DNA of 64,000 bases from assembly GCA_020186115.1 (NCBI GenBank), contig WSYJ01000014.1, positions 124,001 through 188,000 of the forward strand, in the 5' to 3' direction. Shown here in pieces: positions 9,249 to 18,929 of the stretch (position 1 is the first letter of the stretch; every line of letters starts with the position of its first letter). The translations under genes and the position numbers were made by a program. Below the pieces are notes generated by a model that was given only the letters and a program-made list of their open reading frames with translations, was not told the origin of the DNA and searched no databases. The DNA is from Histomonas meleagridis. Lineage: Eukaryota; Parabasalia; Tritrichomonadida; Dientamoebidae.

Positions 9249-9965
9249 TTTTTTTTCGGATGAAAAAATAAAATTAAAAAATTAATTAATAAATGTTGTA
9301 AATTATAAAAATTATTTTCATATTTCATTAGTTCATTTATGAACAAATATATTTATTGTTCTTGAAATAATATTTAATGCTGTAAACTTTACAATGTTTT
9401 CTTTTTGTTAAGGAATATCAACTGAAACATTTGAAATACTAAATTTTGTTATAATTAATTTTACTGAGAGGTTCCGATCATTGGAGGAGTTCCTTTACCT
9501 TTCCCTAAACATATTGCTTGATCCGATACATTTTGATGATGGCATGGCTGAATACTTTCAAGAAAGATTTCTATTCATCTAATCACATCATTCGAAATAT
9601 TCATTTATGAATTATATCCTTATTAGATTCTTCTGCGAAAACTGATGAAAATTTCTGATTCCGGATGACGAAATTTCATTTTGTTTCAAATTTATATTCA
9701 AACACATCCTCATTTAAAATGTAATTACATGTTTTTTATTTAAATAATCTTAAGATAATTATAAAAAATTGATGTCAATTCTTTTTTGTTAACTATTTGT
9801 ATGTCCTAAAATAAGTGCTGTTTGAAATAATTAGAATATGCAGACCAAATTTGGATATGTTGGTATTTATAAACTTAAGCCAACAAATTTGTTAGTGAAC
9901 ATCTTAATTTATTGAACAAAGAAAAAAAATTTATATTTAAAACTTATGAAAACATTATAAACAGT
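9249..9965. other. Intergenic with a short ankyrin remnant
   Basis: AT-rich spacer between converging genes. At about 9780-9830 a minus-strand scrap (GTCCTAAAATAAGTGCTGTTT on the plus strand, shortened here) matches the edge of the ankyrin modules seen elsewhere in the window. Nothing else was recognised. Confidence 0.4.
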
Positions 9966-11123
9966 TTATTTAAATTTTGAGATTGATGTTTTATATTTAA
10001 AATTATAAGTCGGCTTTATAAAGCCGCTATGTTGTGGTGGTAATGAAATATCTTCTTCTTCATCTTCATCTTCTAATTTTCTTTGTTCTTGTTTTTTGGC
10101 TGCTGAACGAGATATCACACCGCCAACGATTTTATTCTTTTCATTTATTCTGTAATAACCTGGTGGTGGTGCTTCTGATGAATTTTGATACCATCGATTA
10201 TATGGAAGATTATCTTTATTATGAATTGAAATCGGCATCTTTGTATCCTTTTCTTTTATATTATAAGAACCTGGTGAAGGCGTTTTTGGTTTTACCTTCT
10301 TAGTATTTTGTTTTTTATTCTTTTTGGAAACGATGTACCCGCGTCCGGTTTTGATCGGCTTTCGGGGTGCTCCATTATTTGATTTATATGGATCGTAATC
10401 ACCAGGCCCAGGAGTAATTTCAGGGGGTTCTTTATCTATATCAATCCATAATGGGCTAAAACTAAATTTGTTGCCTGTGCCAAATTGGCTTTTAATGTTA
10501 TATTGACATGGAGATGGTGTTATTGAATTTGGTTCAGCAAATCTTGGAAGATCACTTCTGAAACATGCACTCATTTGAGGTGCTTCTGGCTTTGCTGAAG
10601 TTTCCTCATATTCTGTTGGTTTGTTATCTTTTATCTCAATTCGTGATAAATTAAAAAGATCCCTTTCTTGTTTTGAGAGGAATTGGCGAGTTGCATTTGT
10701 CTTTTTGAAGTTAGTGCGTGGGAATCGTCTTTGTATATTAGTTTGTGAAGGCAAAGGAGAAACCCATGATTTATGTGTTAGATTTCCAGATATTAATGGT
10801 TGAGATGGAAGACTTTTATGAGAACCGGAAATTTTATGTGGCAATTTAGTGTTTGTTTCTGAAGAAAAGTGGTCTGAAGGACCAACTCGATATTTTACTT
10901 GATCAGTGTTTAAAAATGAAAGACGATTTGACGAAGGAGAAATTGTAGCTCCTTTGTGTTCTGACTCTGGGTCTTTTAAATTATAAGTTCCTGGTCCAAT
11001 ACAATTTTCATCTCGATCTTTTGGGATAATTCTTACTAATTTACCATCTCCCCAAACGCAATACCCAAGACATTTTTGGCCAACCATTCCAGAAACGGGG
11101 CGCGTATCTAAGCTCGAATCCAT
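9966..11123 (-). CDS. SHIPPO/STPGR-repeat protein, probable axonemal or cytoskeletal protein
   Basis: A 385-residue basic protein with at least five Pro-Gly-rich tyrosine motifs: GPGTYNL near residue 45, SPCQYNI, TPGPGDYDP, SPGSYNI and PPPGYYRI, plus related degenerate copies. These are sperm-tail PG-rich repeats (STPGR, the SHIPPO/ODF3 family), which are microtubule-associated inner proteins of flagella. That fits a flagellated trichomonad. There are no membrane segments. The C-terminal 45 residues include an acidic run EDEDEEED. The frame extends to a TTG at 11144; I use the ATG at 11123 (MDSSLDTRP). The location in flagella is inferred from the family. Confidence 0.75.
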   Translation of the reverse strand: MDSSLDTRPVSGMVGQKCLGYCVWGDGKLVRIIPKDRDENCIGPGTYNLKDPESEHKGATISPSSNRLSFLNTDQVKYRVGPSDHFSSETNTKLPHKISGSHKSLPSQPLISGNLTHKSWVSPLPSQTNIQRRFPRTNFKKTNATRQFLSKQERDLFNLSRIEIKDNKPTEYEETSAKPEAPQMSACFRSDLPRFAEPNSITPSPCQYNIKSQFGTGNKFSFSPLWIDIDKEPPEITPGPGDYDPYKSNNGAPRKPIKTGRGYIVSKKNKKQNTKKVKPKTPSPGSYNIKEKDTKMPISIHNKDNLPYNRWYQNSSEAPPPGYYRINEKNKIVGGVISRSAAKKQEQRKLEDEDEEEDISLPPQHSGFIKPTYNFKYKTSISKFK

Positions 11124-11835
11124 TTCATATTTTTTATCAAACAAAGTCTCTAAATTTTGTAACGTATTATTTTTAACGTTCGATATAACGATATGATTTT
11201 TCAGGTAATAACGATTTAATTTGTTGAATTTTCAATCAGAATTAAAAAAGTGTCGTTTTTTCGGGAGTAAAAATCAACTTCTGAACTTTTCATCTTTTAA
11301 AAGAAGTTAAGGTGAAAAAATCACTGATGGGGATTGTTCATTTATGGGCCAAAGTAAGTATTAGTGGATACATAGTTTAAGAATATTTTGGATTTTTCTC
11401 AAATAAATTTTATCAAAATACCTAATTTAAAAATCTGCTTTGTGAAATTTCAGAATATAATTTAACGAATTAAATTAAAAATTTTAGCTTCGAATTTCGT
11501 AATATTCGCATCAATTCAATTTTGATCAATCATTTGTGCTATCATATAGTAAGATCCTTTTAATTTAATATATATGTTGAGAAGAAATTTAATGAAATTA
11601 TTCATCAAATTTAATTTTTTTTTCATATGGCACTAATTCCTATCAATGGAAAAAATTTAACAAAGAGATTTCAAAATGGTACACATCATTATATAGAGCA
11701 TAAGTCAGTGCTTCGTACAGAACGCACGATAACGATTTGCAATTTCAATTTGAGATCTGAGAAATAACACCAAAAGAAAGAGCCGCATTGCGCATTGGCG
11801 GTAAGCAACAAAAACATTTCTAATTGTACAATTTT
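11124..11835. other. Intergenic, no gene seen
   Basis: AT-rich DNA upstream of the SHIPPO gene and downstream of the RasGEF gene. No RNA gene, repeat or conserved frame was recognised. Confidence 0.4.
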
Positions 11836-13734
11836 TTATTTCTTTTTCGGTTCCTTCTCCATTGACAACTTCATCATTTCAGTTGTGTCTGGTAACTCGG
11901 GGAATGTTGTTATCAGTTCCTGTATCTCCTTCACCTCCTGGAATTGGTATCTCAAGTTTTGGAATCTTTCGACCAATTTCAACAAACTCACGCATGCTTG
12001 ACATTTCTGGACGTTTGTCAACCCCTCGATCTTATTCGGGTATGAGTTTTGTACGTATATTAAATCTCTTTGTAAACTTCCGATGAATGGGACACATGGC
12101 TCATTTGAGTGGACATGTTCGAGAACCTCGCGATAGTTATGGAAATCGTTTTGGAACATACATAACTCTACGAGCTGTTCATATTGTTTCTTCATTGGTC
12201 TTGCTAATAATTTCAATGATGCCTTCACTGTTTCCTTCATACGCAACACAGATCGATGCGTTAAGGCGCAGACAACTGTAAAGACTCCATGAAAGTTGTT
12301 CATTTCGCGAAATGCAATTGCTGTTTCGACCCAATGTTTGAAAACTTTAGCTCTTTCCTTCACATCTTCACCTTGGATAACAGTTAGTTGGACGTATCGC
12401 GAAAACATATCGAAGTGTTCAGTTAATTCATCGACATTTTGGGAGCCTCCTTTTTTAGTGCCCCAAATCATTGTCAATAACTCTAACGAGCCAATACGAC
12501 AAAAGATAGCGTTGTGTAGTATGGATGCTTGCCTCGCGAGCTCGACTGGGTCAACGTCCAGTATCGTCTTGGGAAGTTCATCGCCGATAATCGGTTGCGG
12601 AGCGGCTACGGAGGTTTTTCTGACGGTTTTGATTTCTTTGCCACGTAAACCGTCGAGAGACGATGAGAGAACGTTAACTTGCATCTTGCAATTAGGATCG
12701 TTTTCAATGACTTTAAGGAACTCATGTAAGGCATGGATCATGTCATCTGTGAATTGGCTTGGTGACATCTTAGACCATGATGATAAAATACGGACAACAC
12801 GGACACGTACTTGTTTAAGCTCTTCTTCTGACTTGATATTGGACTCGGGAACTGTGATGTCGCAATAATAACGAGTCAAAAGAGCAGCAAGAAGTTTGGG
12901 TGGTGTTGAAAATGATGAAAATGTCATCAGAAACATCTTTTGAAATTCAATGTTGGGCGAATCTGGAGATGTAAGGAAGAGGATAAGTTGATTAAAGGAG
13001 GCAGCTTGTGGTTGTGTACTATCTCCAATATATTCTGATTTCTCCATGAAGACAGCAGTGTTTAAACGCTCTAGTTCATCTTGGGTTTCGCCATGTATGT
13101 CTAATATGTTGTAAAAAAGAACAACTGGATTAACATTTGGATTGATAATTGAAATTCCAAGATCATTCATGCTATTGTCATCATCAGATTGTTCGCCAGA
13201 AAATGGATTAAGAGATTGAATAAGAGAACTGTGAGGCATTGAAGATGAATGTGGGCATTGCATTTTGGAGAAATCTGTTGTTTTGGCATCAACTTTCCTT
13301 ACTTTCCTATGTTTCTTCCTGTGGGCGTGTCCTTTGTCATGGCTAGACGTAAATGGGTTTAATGACATAACACTTGTTTGTGGTAGAGACATTAAAGTGA
13401 AAAAAGAACCTTGTGAATCATTTTGCTTAGGAAGAGATAATGGAGCTGCTTGGTTTTTGGGTCTTGGTGGTAAAGGTTTTGATAACAAAGGATTGCTTGC
13501 TGGGATTTGAAGGCTTGTAGGAATACCAAGTTGTCCAGAAAACTGTGTTTTTGGAAGGGCGCCAGCTAATGGTGGAGCACCTCCAAGAGGTGGAGCATTC
13601 TGTGGGAAATTTAATTGAGGTATACCAGCCGTGCCAGAAAATTGAGTTTTTGGTAGATTCTGTGCTTGGTGGCTACCCGGAACTGGTGGCCTTTTTTTTT
13701 GGGCTGACTTTGCTGCTTCGGAGTTTGGTTCCAT
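11836..13734 (-). CDS. Ras guanine-nucleotide exchange factor (RasGEF_N plus RasGEF/CDC25 domain)
   Basis: A 632-residue protein. Residues 1-190 are a Pro/Gly/Ser-rich unstructured region with two KTQFSG repeats (near residues 30 and 62). Residues about 210-330 resemble the RasGEF N-terminal (REM) domain, including SFNQLILFLTSPDS and FQKMFLMTFSSFSTP. Residues about 385-615 are the CDC25-type catalytic domain: DVDPVELARQASILHNAIFC, a central WVETAIAFREMNNFHGVF segment typical of the family, and CVPFIGSLQRDLIYVQ. It would load Ras-type GTPases with GTP. A Ras gene lies 780 nt upstream on the same strand and is an obvious candidate substrate, though proximity alone does not prove it. The start ATG at 13734 is the only one before the Pro-rich region. 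Codons are richer in G/C than in the ankyrin loci. Confidence 0.9.
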   Translation of the reverse strand: MEPNSEAAKSAQKKRPPVPGSHQAQNLPKTQFSGTAGIPQLNFPQNAPPLGGAPPLAGALPKTQFSGQLGIPTSLQIPASNPLLSKPLPPRPKNQAAPLSLPKQNDSQGSFFTLMSLPQTSVMSLNPFTSSHDKGHAHRKKHRKVRKVDAKTTDFSKMQCPHSSSMPHSSLIQSLNPFSGEQSDDDNSMNDLGISIINPNVNPVVLFYNILDIHGETQDELERLNTAVFMEKSEYIGDSTQPQAASFNQLILFLTSPDSPNIEFQKMFLMTFSSFSTPPKLLAALLTRYYCDITVPESNIKSEEELKQVRVRVVRILSSWSKMSPSQFTDDMIHALHEFLKVIENDPNCKMQVNVLSSSLDGLRGKEIKTVRKTSVAAPQPIIGDELPKTILDVDPVELARQASILHNAIFCRIGSLELLTMIWGTKKGGSQNVDELTEHFDMFSRYVQLTVIQGEDVKERAKVFKHWVETAIAFREMNNFHGVFTVVCALTHRSVLRMKETVKASLKLLARPMKKQYEQLVELCMFQNDFHNYREVLEHVHSNEPCVPFIGSLQRDLIYVQNSYPNKIEGLTNVQKCQACVSLLKLVERFQNLRYQFQEVKEIQELITTFPELPDTTEMMKLSMEKEPKKK

Positions 13735-14516
13735 AAATAACTTGAGTTATTTATTAATTCAATTTTTCTATGCATAGAAAAGTTAAATATCTGACAACTT
13801 TTCAATTGAAAAAAACCACTTTTTGGTTCTATCACCCCTTCAGACCAATTACATTGTCACTTTTTTATTTGTTTCATTGAAAAAAATATTTTTTTTTAAG
13901 TAAATAACTTAGAAACATCACATTTTAAATATGGATGAGAAGTAAGAAACTCGTTTGTGTGGTTGAAATGAGAAAAAAATGAGAAAACTAGTCGATTTTC
14001 ATGTTTTATTGGATTGAATGAACGCCGCTGTCAGAAAAATTTGAGAGTCCGGACTCACAAATTTCAGAAAATAATTATTTCAAAAAAAGTGACAAAAGTG
14101 ATATGTGTCAAACGTTCCGAAACGTTTCAAGAAAGAACGTTTAAGCATTATGACAATTTTTTATAACAATAATTTTCATGAATGATATTATTAACATTTA
14201 TTTGTTCGATTTAGATTTTCTTAAAATTCATTATCTCAAAGTAATGTCTGGGAATTATTGATGACAACACTTTAATTACACTATGCTGTAGCATCTTAAG
14301 TGAGCTCAAACAGAAGAAAAATGGTAATGAGACACAATATGCATTAATAATAATTTTTTTATGATAAAAAATTGGTTTATAGCTTTAAAATGAGTAAAAT
14401 TTTTGAACTATCAAAAAATTGACCTCCATAGGGATCTGTCCCCCTGATTTCCGAATAAAGCCATTATTCTTTGAAAAAGGAAACAAATTAAAACCGCGCT
14501 TTTTTATTTGAATGAA
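13735..14516. other. Intergenic, no gene seen
   Basis: Spacer between the RasGEF gene and the Ras gene on the same strand. It is AT-rich, with A- and T-tracts near 13880. No open frame of interest, repeat or RNA gene was recognised. Confidence 0.4.
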
Positions 14517-15098
14517 TCAAATTAAGTTGCATTTGAAACTCTTCTTCTTCTTAGGTTTAGTTTTTGTTTTCTCTTCTTGAGTTTTTTGAGGACAATTTTG
14601 ACAAACAATTTGTCTAGCAAGGGTAACAAATGCTTCTTCGATATTCAGATTCGACAATGCAGAAGTTTCAAAGAAAGATGCACCGAACTTACCTGCAAGC
14701 TCTTCGCCTTCGATTTTGCTTATTACTCTTTTGTCTTCAAGATCACATTTATTCCCGCATATAACTATTGGGATTTTGTTTGTTCCTTTTGTTCTTATGA
14801 TATCATTATAGAATTCCTCAGCTTCTTCGAAGGATGAACGATCATCAATGGAATAAACAATAATAAATCCTTTTCCTTGTCTCATATAAGAAGTTCGCAT
14901 TGGTGCAAAGTCACCCTGACCAGCAGTATCAAGAATATCAAGTTGTACATTTTGATCATCGACAAGAAGAACTCTTCGATATGAATCTTCAATTGTAGGA
15001 TCATAATCAGTTATGAAATAACCTTGAACAAATTGAATTGTTAGTGCAGATTTACCAACACCACCTGACCCAAAAACAACTATCTTGCAATCAGCCAT
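14517..15098 (-). CDS. Ras/Rap-type small GTPase
   Basis: A 193-residue GTPase whose numbering coincides with human Ras: P-loop GSGGVGKS at 10-17, switch I YDPTIEDSY with T35, DTAGQ with Q61, then NKCDL and ETSAL for guanine binding. Gly12, Gly13 and Gln61 are those of a normally regulated enzyme; residue 62 is Gly where Ras has Glu. A lysine-rich tail (KTKTKPKKKKS) ends in CNLI, a CAAX-type box, so lipidation and attachment to a membrane are expected. The RasGEF gene lies downstream on the same strand. An Inr TCATT lies 9 nt upstream of the start, and an E-box-like CACGTG lies at 15196-15201. Confidence 0.95.
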   Translation of the reverse strand: MADCKIVVFGSGGVGKSALTIQFVQGYFITDYDPTIEDSYRRVLLVDDQNVQLDILDTAGQGDFAPMRTSYMRQGKGFIIVYSIDDRSSFEEAEEFYNDIIRTKGTNKIPIVICGNKCDLEDKRVISKIEGEELAGKFGASFFETSALSNLNIEEAFVTLARQIVCQNCPQKTQEEKTKTKPKKKKSFKCNLI

Positions 15099-15104
15099 AA
15101 AAAT

Positions 15105-15109
15105 AATGA
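15105..15109 (-). promoter_or_regulatory. Initiator (Inr) TCATT of the Ras gene
   Basis: TCATT on the minus strand (presumed +1 A at 15107) lies 9 nt upstream of the ATG at 15098 and matches TCAYW. Confidence 0.45.
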
Positions 15110-15377
15110 TGTGTTAAGTCCATAGAAAATTGTGTATTCAATTTTCAATATAAAACGATTAAAATTGCCAAAAAATGCAACGCTGCAATTTCTGACACGT
15201 GCAAATGATGAACAAGGTGTCAAAAAATGCACAATAAACGAGAATGTTGGCAACTAAAAAAATTCAGCTTTTCTCCAGCGTTTTTGCTAAAGAATGGTTT
15301 TAACGAATCTTTAGTGAGCACAATTCATTAAGATGGAAGAGCAAACATTGTTTGTTTTTAAAAATGTAATTTTTATT

Positions 15378-15914
15378 TTATTTTGACATATTTTCCCACA
15401 TTTCCTTGGTCATTACTGAAACATGGCATTTTTTGTATTCATTTAATCGGCTATTGTAATCATTATCAATTGAATGATGATACACAAATCCACTTTTTTC
15501 TTGGACTCTTTTGGACTTTATGTTGCCATCGTGATATTTACACCAAATTTTATTGAGGTGTAATTCCTCAAATCCATAACGTAGCATTTCATTTGTTGCT
15601 TCCGGAATTAAACCTTGTCCCCAAAATGGAACACCAATCCAATACCCGATTTCTCCTTCATTTTCTTCATATAATTCATTATTGAAATGTATTTCGATAC
15701 AACCAACTGGTTTCCCTATTGTTTTAAGTATCACTGCAAAACACCCTTTTGAAGAAAGTATTGTTGTAATACATTCGCGGCTTTCCTCAAGACTTTTATG
15801 TGGTTCCCATCCTGCAGACGGACCAATTCTTGGATCTTTTGCATACTCATACAAAGATTCTGCATCATCAATATTCCAATGCCTTAGTATTAGCCTTTCT
15901 GTCTCTAGTTGCAT
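15378..15914 (-). CDS. GNAT-family N-acetyltransferase, RimJ/RimL type
   Basis: A 178-residue single-domain protein with the RimJ/RimL-type start ETERLILRHWNIDDAESLYEYAKDP, the middle strand PVGCIEIHF, and the acetyl-CoA-binding region IGYWIGVPFWGQGLIPEAT followed by LHLNKIWCKYHDGNIKSKRVQEKSGF. This is the complete standard fold with normal length. The substrate (a protein N terminus or a small molecule) cannot be told. The family is overwhelmingly bacterial in this form, so lateral acquisition is plausible but needs a tree. ATG at 15914. Confidence 0.9.
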   Translation of the reverse strand: MQLETERLILRHWNIDDAESLYEYAKDPRIGPSAGWEPHKSLEESRECITTILSSKGCFAVILKTIGKPVGCIEIHFNNELYEENEGEIGYWIGVPFWGQGLIPEATNEMLRYGFEELHLNKIWCKYHDGNIKSKRVQEKSGFVYHHSIDNDYNSRLNEYKKCHVSVMTKEMWENMSK

Positions 15915-16159
15915 GATTATTTATATTTTTAAAATTATGATTTGGCAAATTAAGCACAGAAAACATGCGACTTTTTGATAATAAATGAAGCAAAAATTGA
16001 ATATATTTCCAACTATTTATACTGAAAAAGTTTACTCATTTTGAAATTTGTTTCCAGCTGAAAAAAAAAAAAAATTATAATGCAAATAGTAAAAAATATT
16101 TTTTTTTATCAACTTCATAATGAAAAACAAAAATTAATATATGAAAATACAATTTTATT

Positions 16160-17665
16160 TTAGAATGAAAACGAATCTTCTTCATCCGATCCGAAAAATG
16201 AATCATTTTGATGCCTAATTAGCATTTCGAGTTGCGACTGCATTTCTCTTGCCTGCTCGTTTTCAGGGTCCAATTGCAGAGCGTTTGTGATGTATTCGAG
16301 CGCTTTCTTTAATTCCTTTTTCATTCCGTATATTTCGCTTAATTTTAGCCAATAAAAGAACTCATTCGCATCTTTATATTTCTCCAATATATTTTCTGCG
16401 CCTTCGAAATCGTTTTCTTTTAATTTCATGTCGATCATAGTGTTCAATGCGTCCGTATTATCCGGCGCTTTTTGGAGAGAAAGTTCCAACATCGCAAATG
16501 CTTTCTCTGGATTTCGACCTCTTAAAGCCATCCCCATTAAGCTTAAAGCTTCTGGACCATTTACGGAGTCGATTGGATATAATTTTTGAGCGCTCACTGC
16601 ATAAACTTCTGCGGTTTGCCAATCTTCTAATAAGCAACAACAATTTATGATCGCTGAATATGTATCAATTGACTCTTGGAGTTGTAGAGCTTTAAAATAT
16701 GACGTCAAAGCTTTTCGATAATCATTTCGACGCATTCGAAGATCGCCATGTCGCATATAAGCTCTTTTTGACCTGCCGTCAAGTATAACTGCTTTACGAG
16801 AGGCTTGGATCGCGCGTTGCGCATCGCCAGTCATCTCTAAATAGTAAGAAAATGCAATCCACGAATTCGAATTGTTTTCATCGGTATTTAAAGCGGTTAA
16901 AACTAATAAATGAAGTTCGGCGCGTTTGTTAAGACACTTAAGACGTGCCGCACGGATGTCAACAATTGTAAGGTCATCTTTTGGTATTAAATCTGCAGTT
17001 ATGTCAAATAAATCTATTTGATTAAGTTGATATGCATTTAGACAAATTTGATTCAAAACACAAACTGGTGGAACCGAACAATGAGGAAATTGAATCTTTT
17101 GTAAACAATTAATGGCATTTTGATATTGGGAATTATATGTGAATTGAAGTGATTGAAGATATAAATGAACTGGACCAAGAGGAATTTGTTTTATGATTTC
17201 ATCAACAGGTGCACCAACGGATAAAAGCTTTTCTACGAGTTCAATAGCATTGGGATATATTTTTAATACTTCAATAAGATGTGGAATTGCAGGATGATTG
17301 GGCGAACGAGCAGAATCTTGAAGAATGTAAGCATCGGCAGCAAGGATATGTAGTTTTGGAGTGAGTTTCCTGTTTGCAAGAAGTGGAAGTAATGTTAAAC
17401 AATTAGTTGCTGAATTTGGCATGTGAAAATAACACAAAAAACGAATTTCTAAGATTTTGTTAAATTCTTCTTCAGTGCAGTTGTTACGAGTTATTGTGTC
17501 TAATACTTTTATTGCAGAATGATATTGACATAATTTATATAGAGATCGAGCTTTTGTTATAAGTACGGGAGCATTTTGATTAAAAGAAAGAGAAGAAAGC
17601 AAATCGACTGATTTATATAATCCAAGCTTCATTAGAGGTGCAAATTGGTCATAATTTGCATTCAT
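16160..17665 (-). CDS. TPR protein, probable anaphase-promoting complex subunit 7 (APC7/CDC27 family)
   Basis: A 501-residue protein made of tetratricopeptide repeats from about residue 35 to 480; for example SKRAYMRHGDLRMRRNDYRKAL and ALEYITNALQLDPENEQA are textbook TPR helices. The N terminus, APLMKLGLYKSVDLLSSL, resembles that of APC7, where the first helices mediate dimer formation. It would serve as a scaffold in the cell-cycle ubiquitin ligase. An alternative is another TPR protein of the CDC16/CDC23 group. The frame reaches a GTG at 17719 but the only ATG that fits is 17665 (MNANYDQF). It is divergent from the TMEM86/YhhN gene, with 45 nt between the ATGs, so the promoters overlap. The acidic C terminus reads GSDEEDSFSF. 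Confidence 0.7.
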   Translation of the reverse strand: MNANYDQFAPLMKLGLYKSVDLLSSLSFNQNAPVLITKARSLYKLCQYHSAIKVLDTITRNNCTEEEFNKILEIRFLCYFHMPNSATNCLTLLPLLANRKLTPKLHILAADAYILQDSARSPNHPAIPHLIEVLKIYPNAIELVEKLLSVGAPVDEIIKQIPLGPVHLYLQSLQFTYNSQYQNAINCLQKIQFPHCSVPPVCVLNQICLNAYQLNQIDLFDITADLIPKDDLTIVDIRAARLKCLNKRAELHLLVLTALNTDENNSNSWIAFSYYLEMTGDAQRAIQASRKAVILDGRSKRAYMRHGDLRMRRNDYRKALTSYFKALQLQESIDTYSAIINCCCLLEDWQTAEVYAVSAQKLYPIDSVNGPEALSLMGMALRGRNPEKAFAMLELSLQKAPDNTDALNTMIDMKLKENDFEGAENILEKYKDANEFFYWLKLSEIYGMKKELKKALEYITNALQLDPENEQAREMQSQLEMLIRHQNDSFFGSDEEDSFSF

Positions 17666-17700
17666 TGGATGGTAAAGAAATGTAAACGTATACGTACAAA

Positions 17701-17710
17701 AACGGTTATT
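17701..17710 (+). promoter_or_regulatory. Myb-type (M3-like) element AACGGTTATT
   Basis: AACGGTTATT abuts the ATG at 17711. The same 10 bases occur 16 nt upstream of the EFR3 start (28231-28240), and AACGGTTA occurs just upstream of the gene at 49711. The core resembles Myb recognition sites, as described for the M3 core-promoter motif of Trichomonas vaginalis. Confidence 0.4.
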
Positions 17711-18460
17711 ATGGTACACCCCAGTGATGTTTTTAACCGCTTTGAGCTCTATCGTATGGTTCCAATGTTCGAAGGAATCGAATTTGGGCCTTACTTTATC
17801 CCATTTATAATTTTACTTGTTGTTAACTTTATAATTGTTTCTTTCAACCTTATTCTTGGTAAGGGAGCTACGTTTGGTGTTAATTTCAAACTTTTCGTTG
17901 TAACTAAATTATTGATTGTTCCTTCAGCATTTTTTGTTGCTACGCAATTAGGAAAAGAAATAGATTATAAAATCACCTTGTTTGCTGTTTTTACATGGCT
18001 TGGTGATGCTTGCCTTATTTCCAGAAAATTTTCTATTAATGCAATAGGTGCTGCTTGTTTTGCTTTAGGCCATCTTTTATTGAACATTTATTTCCATATT
18101 CATTGGCTTCAAGTCCCTAAGAAAGATCTATTGATCATACTTCCACTTCCAATCATTTTCCTCCTTATCTTTGTTCCACACTTCCGCTTCCAAAAGATCC
18201 GTGATTATTTTGCGTCATGTTATTTTTGCCTTCTTCTTTATAATTGTGCATGTGCATCTGCCCGAATTTACACGTATCCTATCACGCACCCATCATATCT
18301 CATGTGCCTCTTTGGATATATTTTCTTTGTGATTTCTGACTCGATCCTTGTTGCGTATGAAATGGGAATGGGATCTAAAAAGCCACATAGGTTTGGCGTG
18401 CTTTCAACATATTATATCGCACAAACACTAATAATTTCTGGTTCTGTTCTTGCTTTGTAA
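17711..18460 (+). CDS. YhhN/TMEM86-family membrane protein, probable lysoplasmalogenase
   Basis: About 249 residues with seven to eight hydrophobic helices. The family signatures are present: FTWLGDACLI in the third or fourth helix, a following AACFALGHLLLNIYF segment with the conserved His, and FFVISDSILVAYEM followed by STYYIAQTLIISGS near the end. TMEM86 enzymes hydrolyse the vinyl-ether bond of lysoplasmalogens in internal membranes. The longest frame starts at a TTG (17645) and there are ATGs at 17669, 17711 and 17756. I choose 17711 because an AACGGTTATT element sits immediately before it; 17669, preceded by TCATT, remains possible and would add 14 residues. Confidence 0.8.
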   Translation: MVHPSDVFNRFELYRMVPMFEGIEFGPYFIPFIILLVVNFIIVSFNLILGKGATFGVNFKLFVVTKLLIVPSAFFVATQLGKEIDYKITLFAVFTWLGDACLISRKFSINAIGAACFALGHLLLNIYFHIHWLQVPKKDLLIILPLPIIFLLIFVPHFRFQKIRDYFASCYFCLLLYNCACASARIYTYPITHPSYLMCLFGYIFFVISDSILVAYEMGMGSKKPHRFGVLSTYYIAQTLIISGSVLAL

Positions 18461-18929
18461 GCTTAAATAAATAGGACTTTCATTATATTTGATTTTACTT
18501 CATTGTTGAAACAACAAATAACTGTACTTTAGGTATAAATATATCAAATTTAATTGTAATAAGAATGACAATACAGGTTTCATTAGCTTGTCGTACTTCA
18601 GATTTTTCATGTTGGTTTATTTTAATTTTATATCTGTGTTTGGTTATTCACGATGAAGAATTTTTTGAATATTTAATAAAAAAACGTCGAAAAGCGGAAT
18701 AACAGAATCATTGCTGTTTTCTTTCCGTTTCTTCTGAAGAATTATTTTATCTTCTTCATAAAATGATCGAAAATTGATTCGTTAAATCGAATATATGTCA
18801 ATATAAAAAGAGAATATATTTTGCGCATTATTTACCAATTGAAGAATTAAATTATATTATAGAAATTTCTATAATTAGCCATCGTGTAAAGTTTTCTTTC
18901 AAAACATTACTAAACTTTCCAAAAATAAT
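18461..18929. other. Intergenic, no gene seen
   Basis: AT-rich spacer between the YhhN gene and a DUF3447 relic. No feature was recognised. Confidence 0.35.

Noticed and set aside
12087-12868. Plus-strand frames up to 190 codons within the RasGEF gene
   Set aside because: Antisense shadow of a well-identified domain-coding region.
17645-17719. Genuine protein-coding overlap between the APC7-like and YhhN genes
   Set aside because: The overlap exists only if TTG and GTG starts are accepted. With ATG starts the genes do not overlap.
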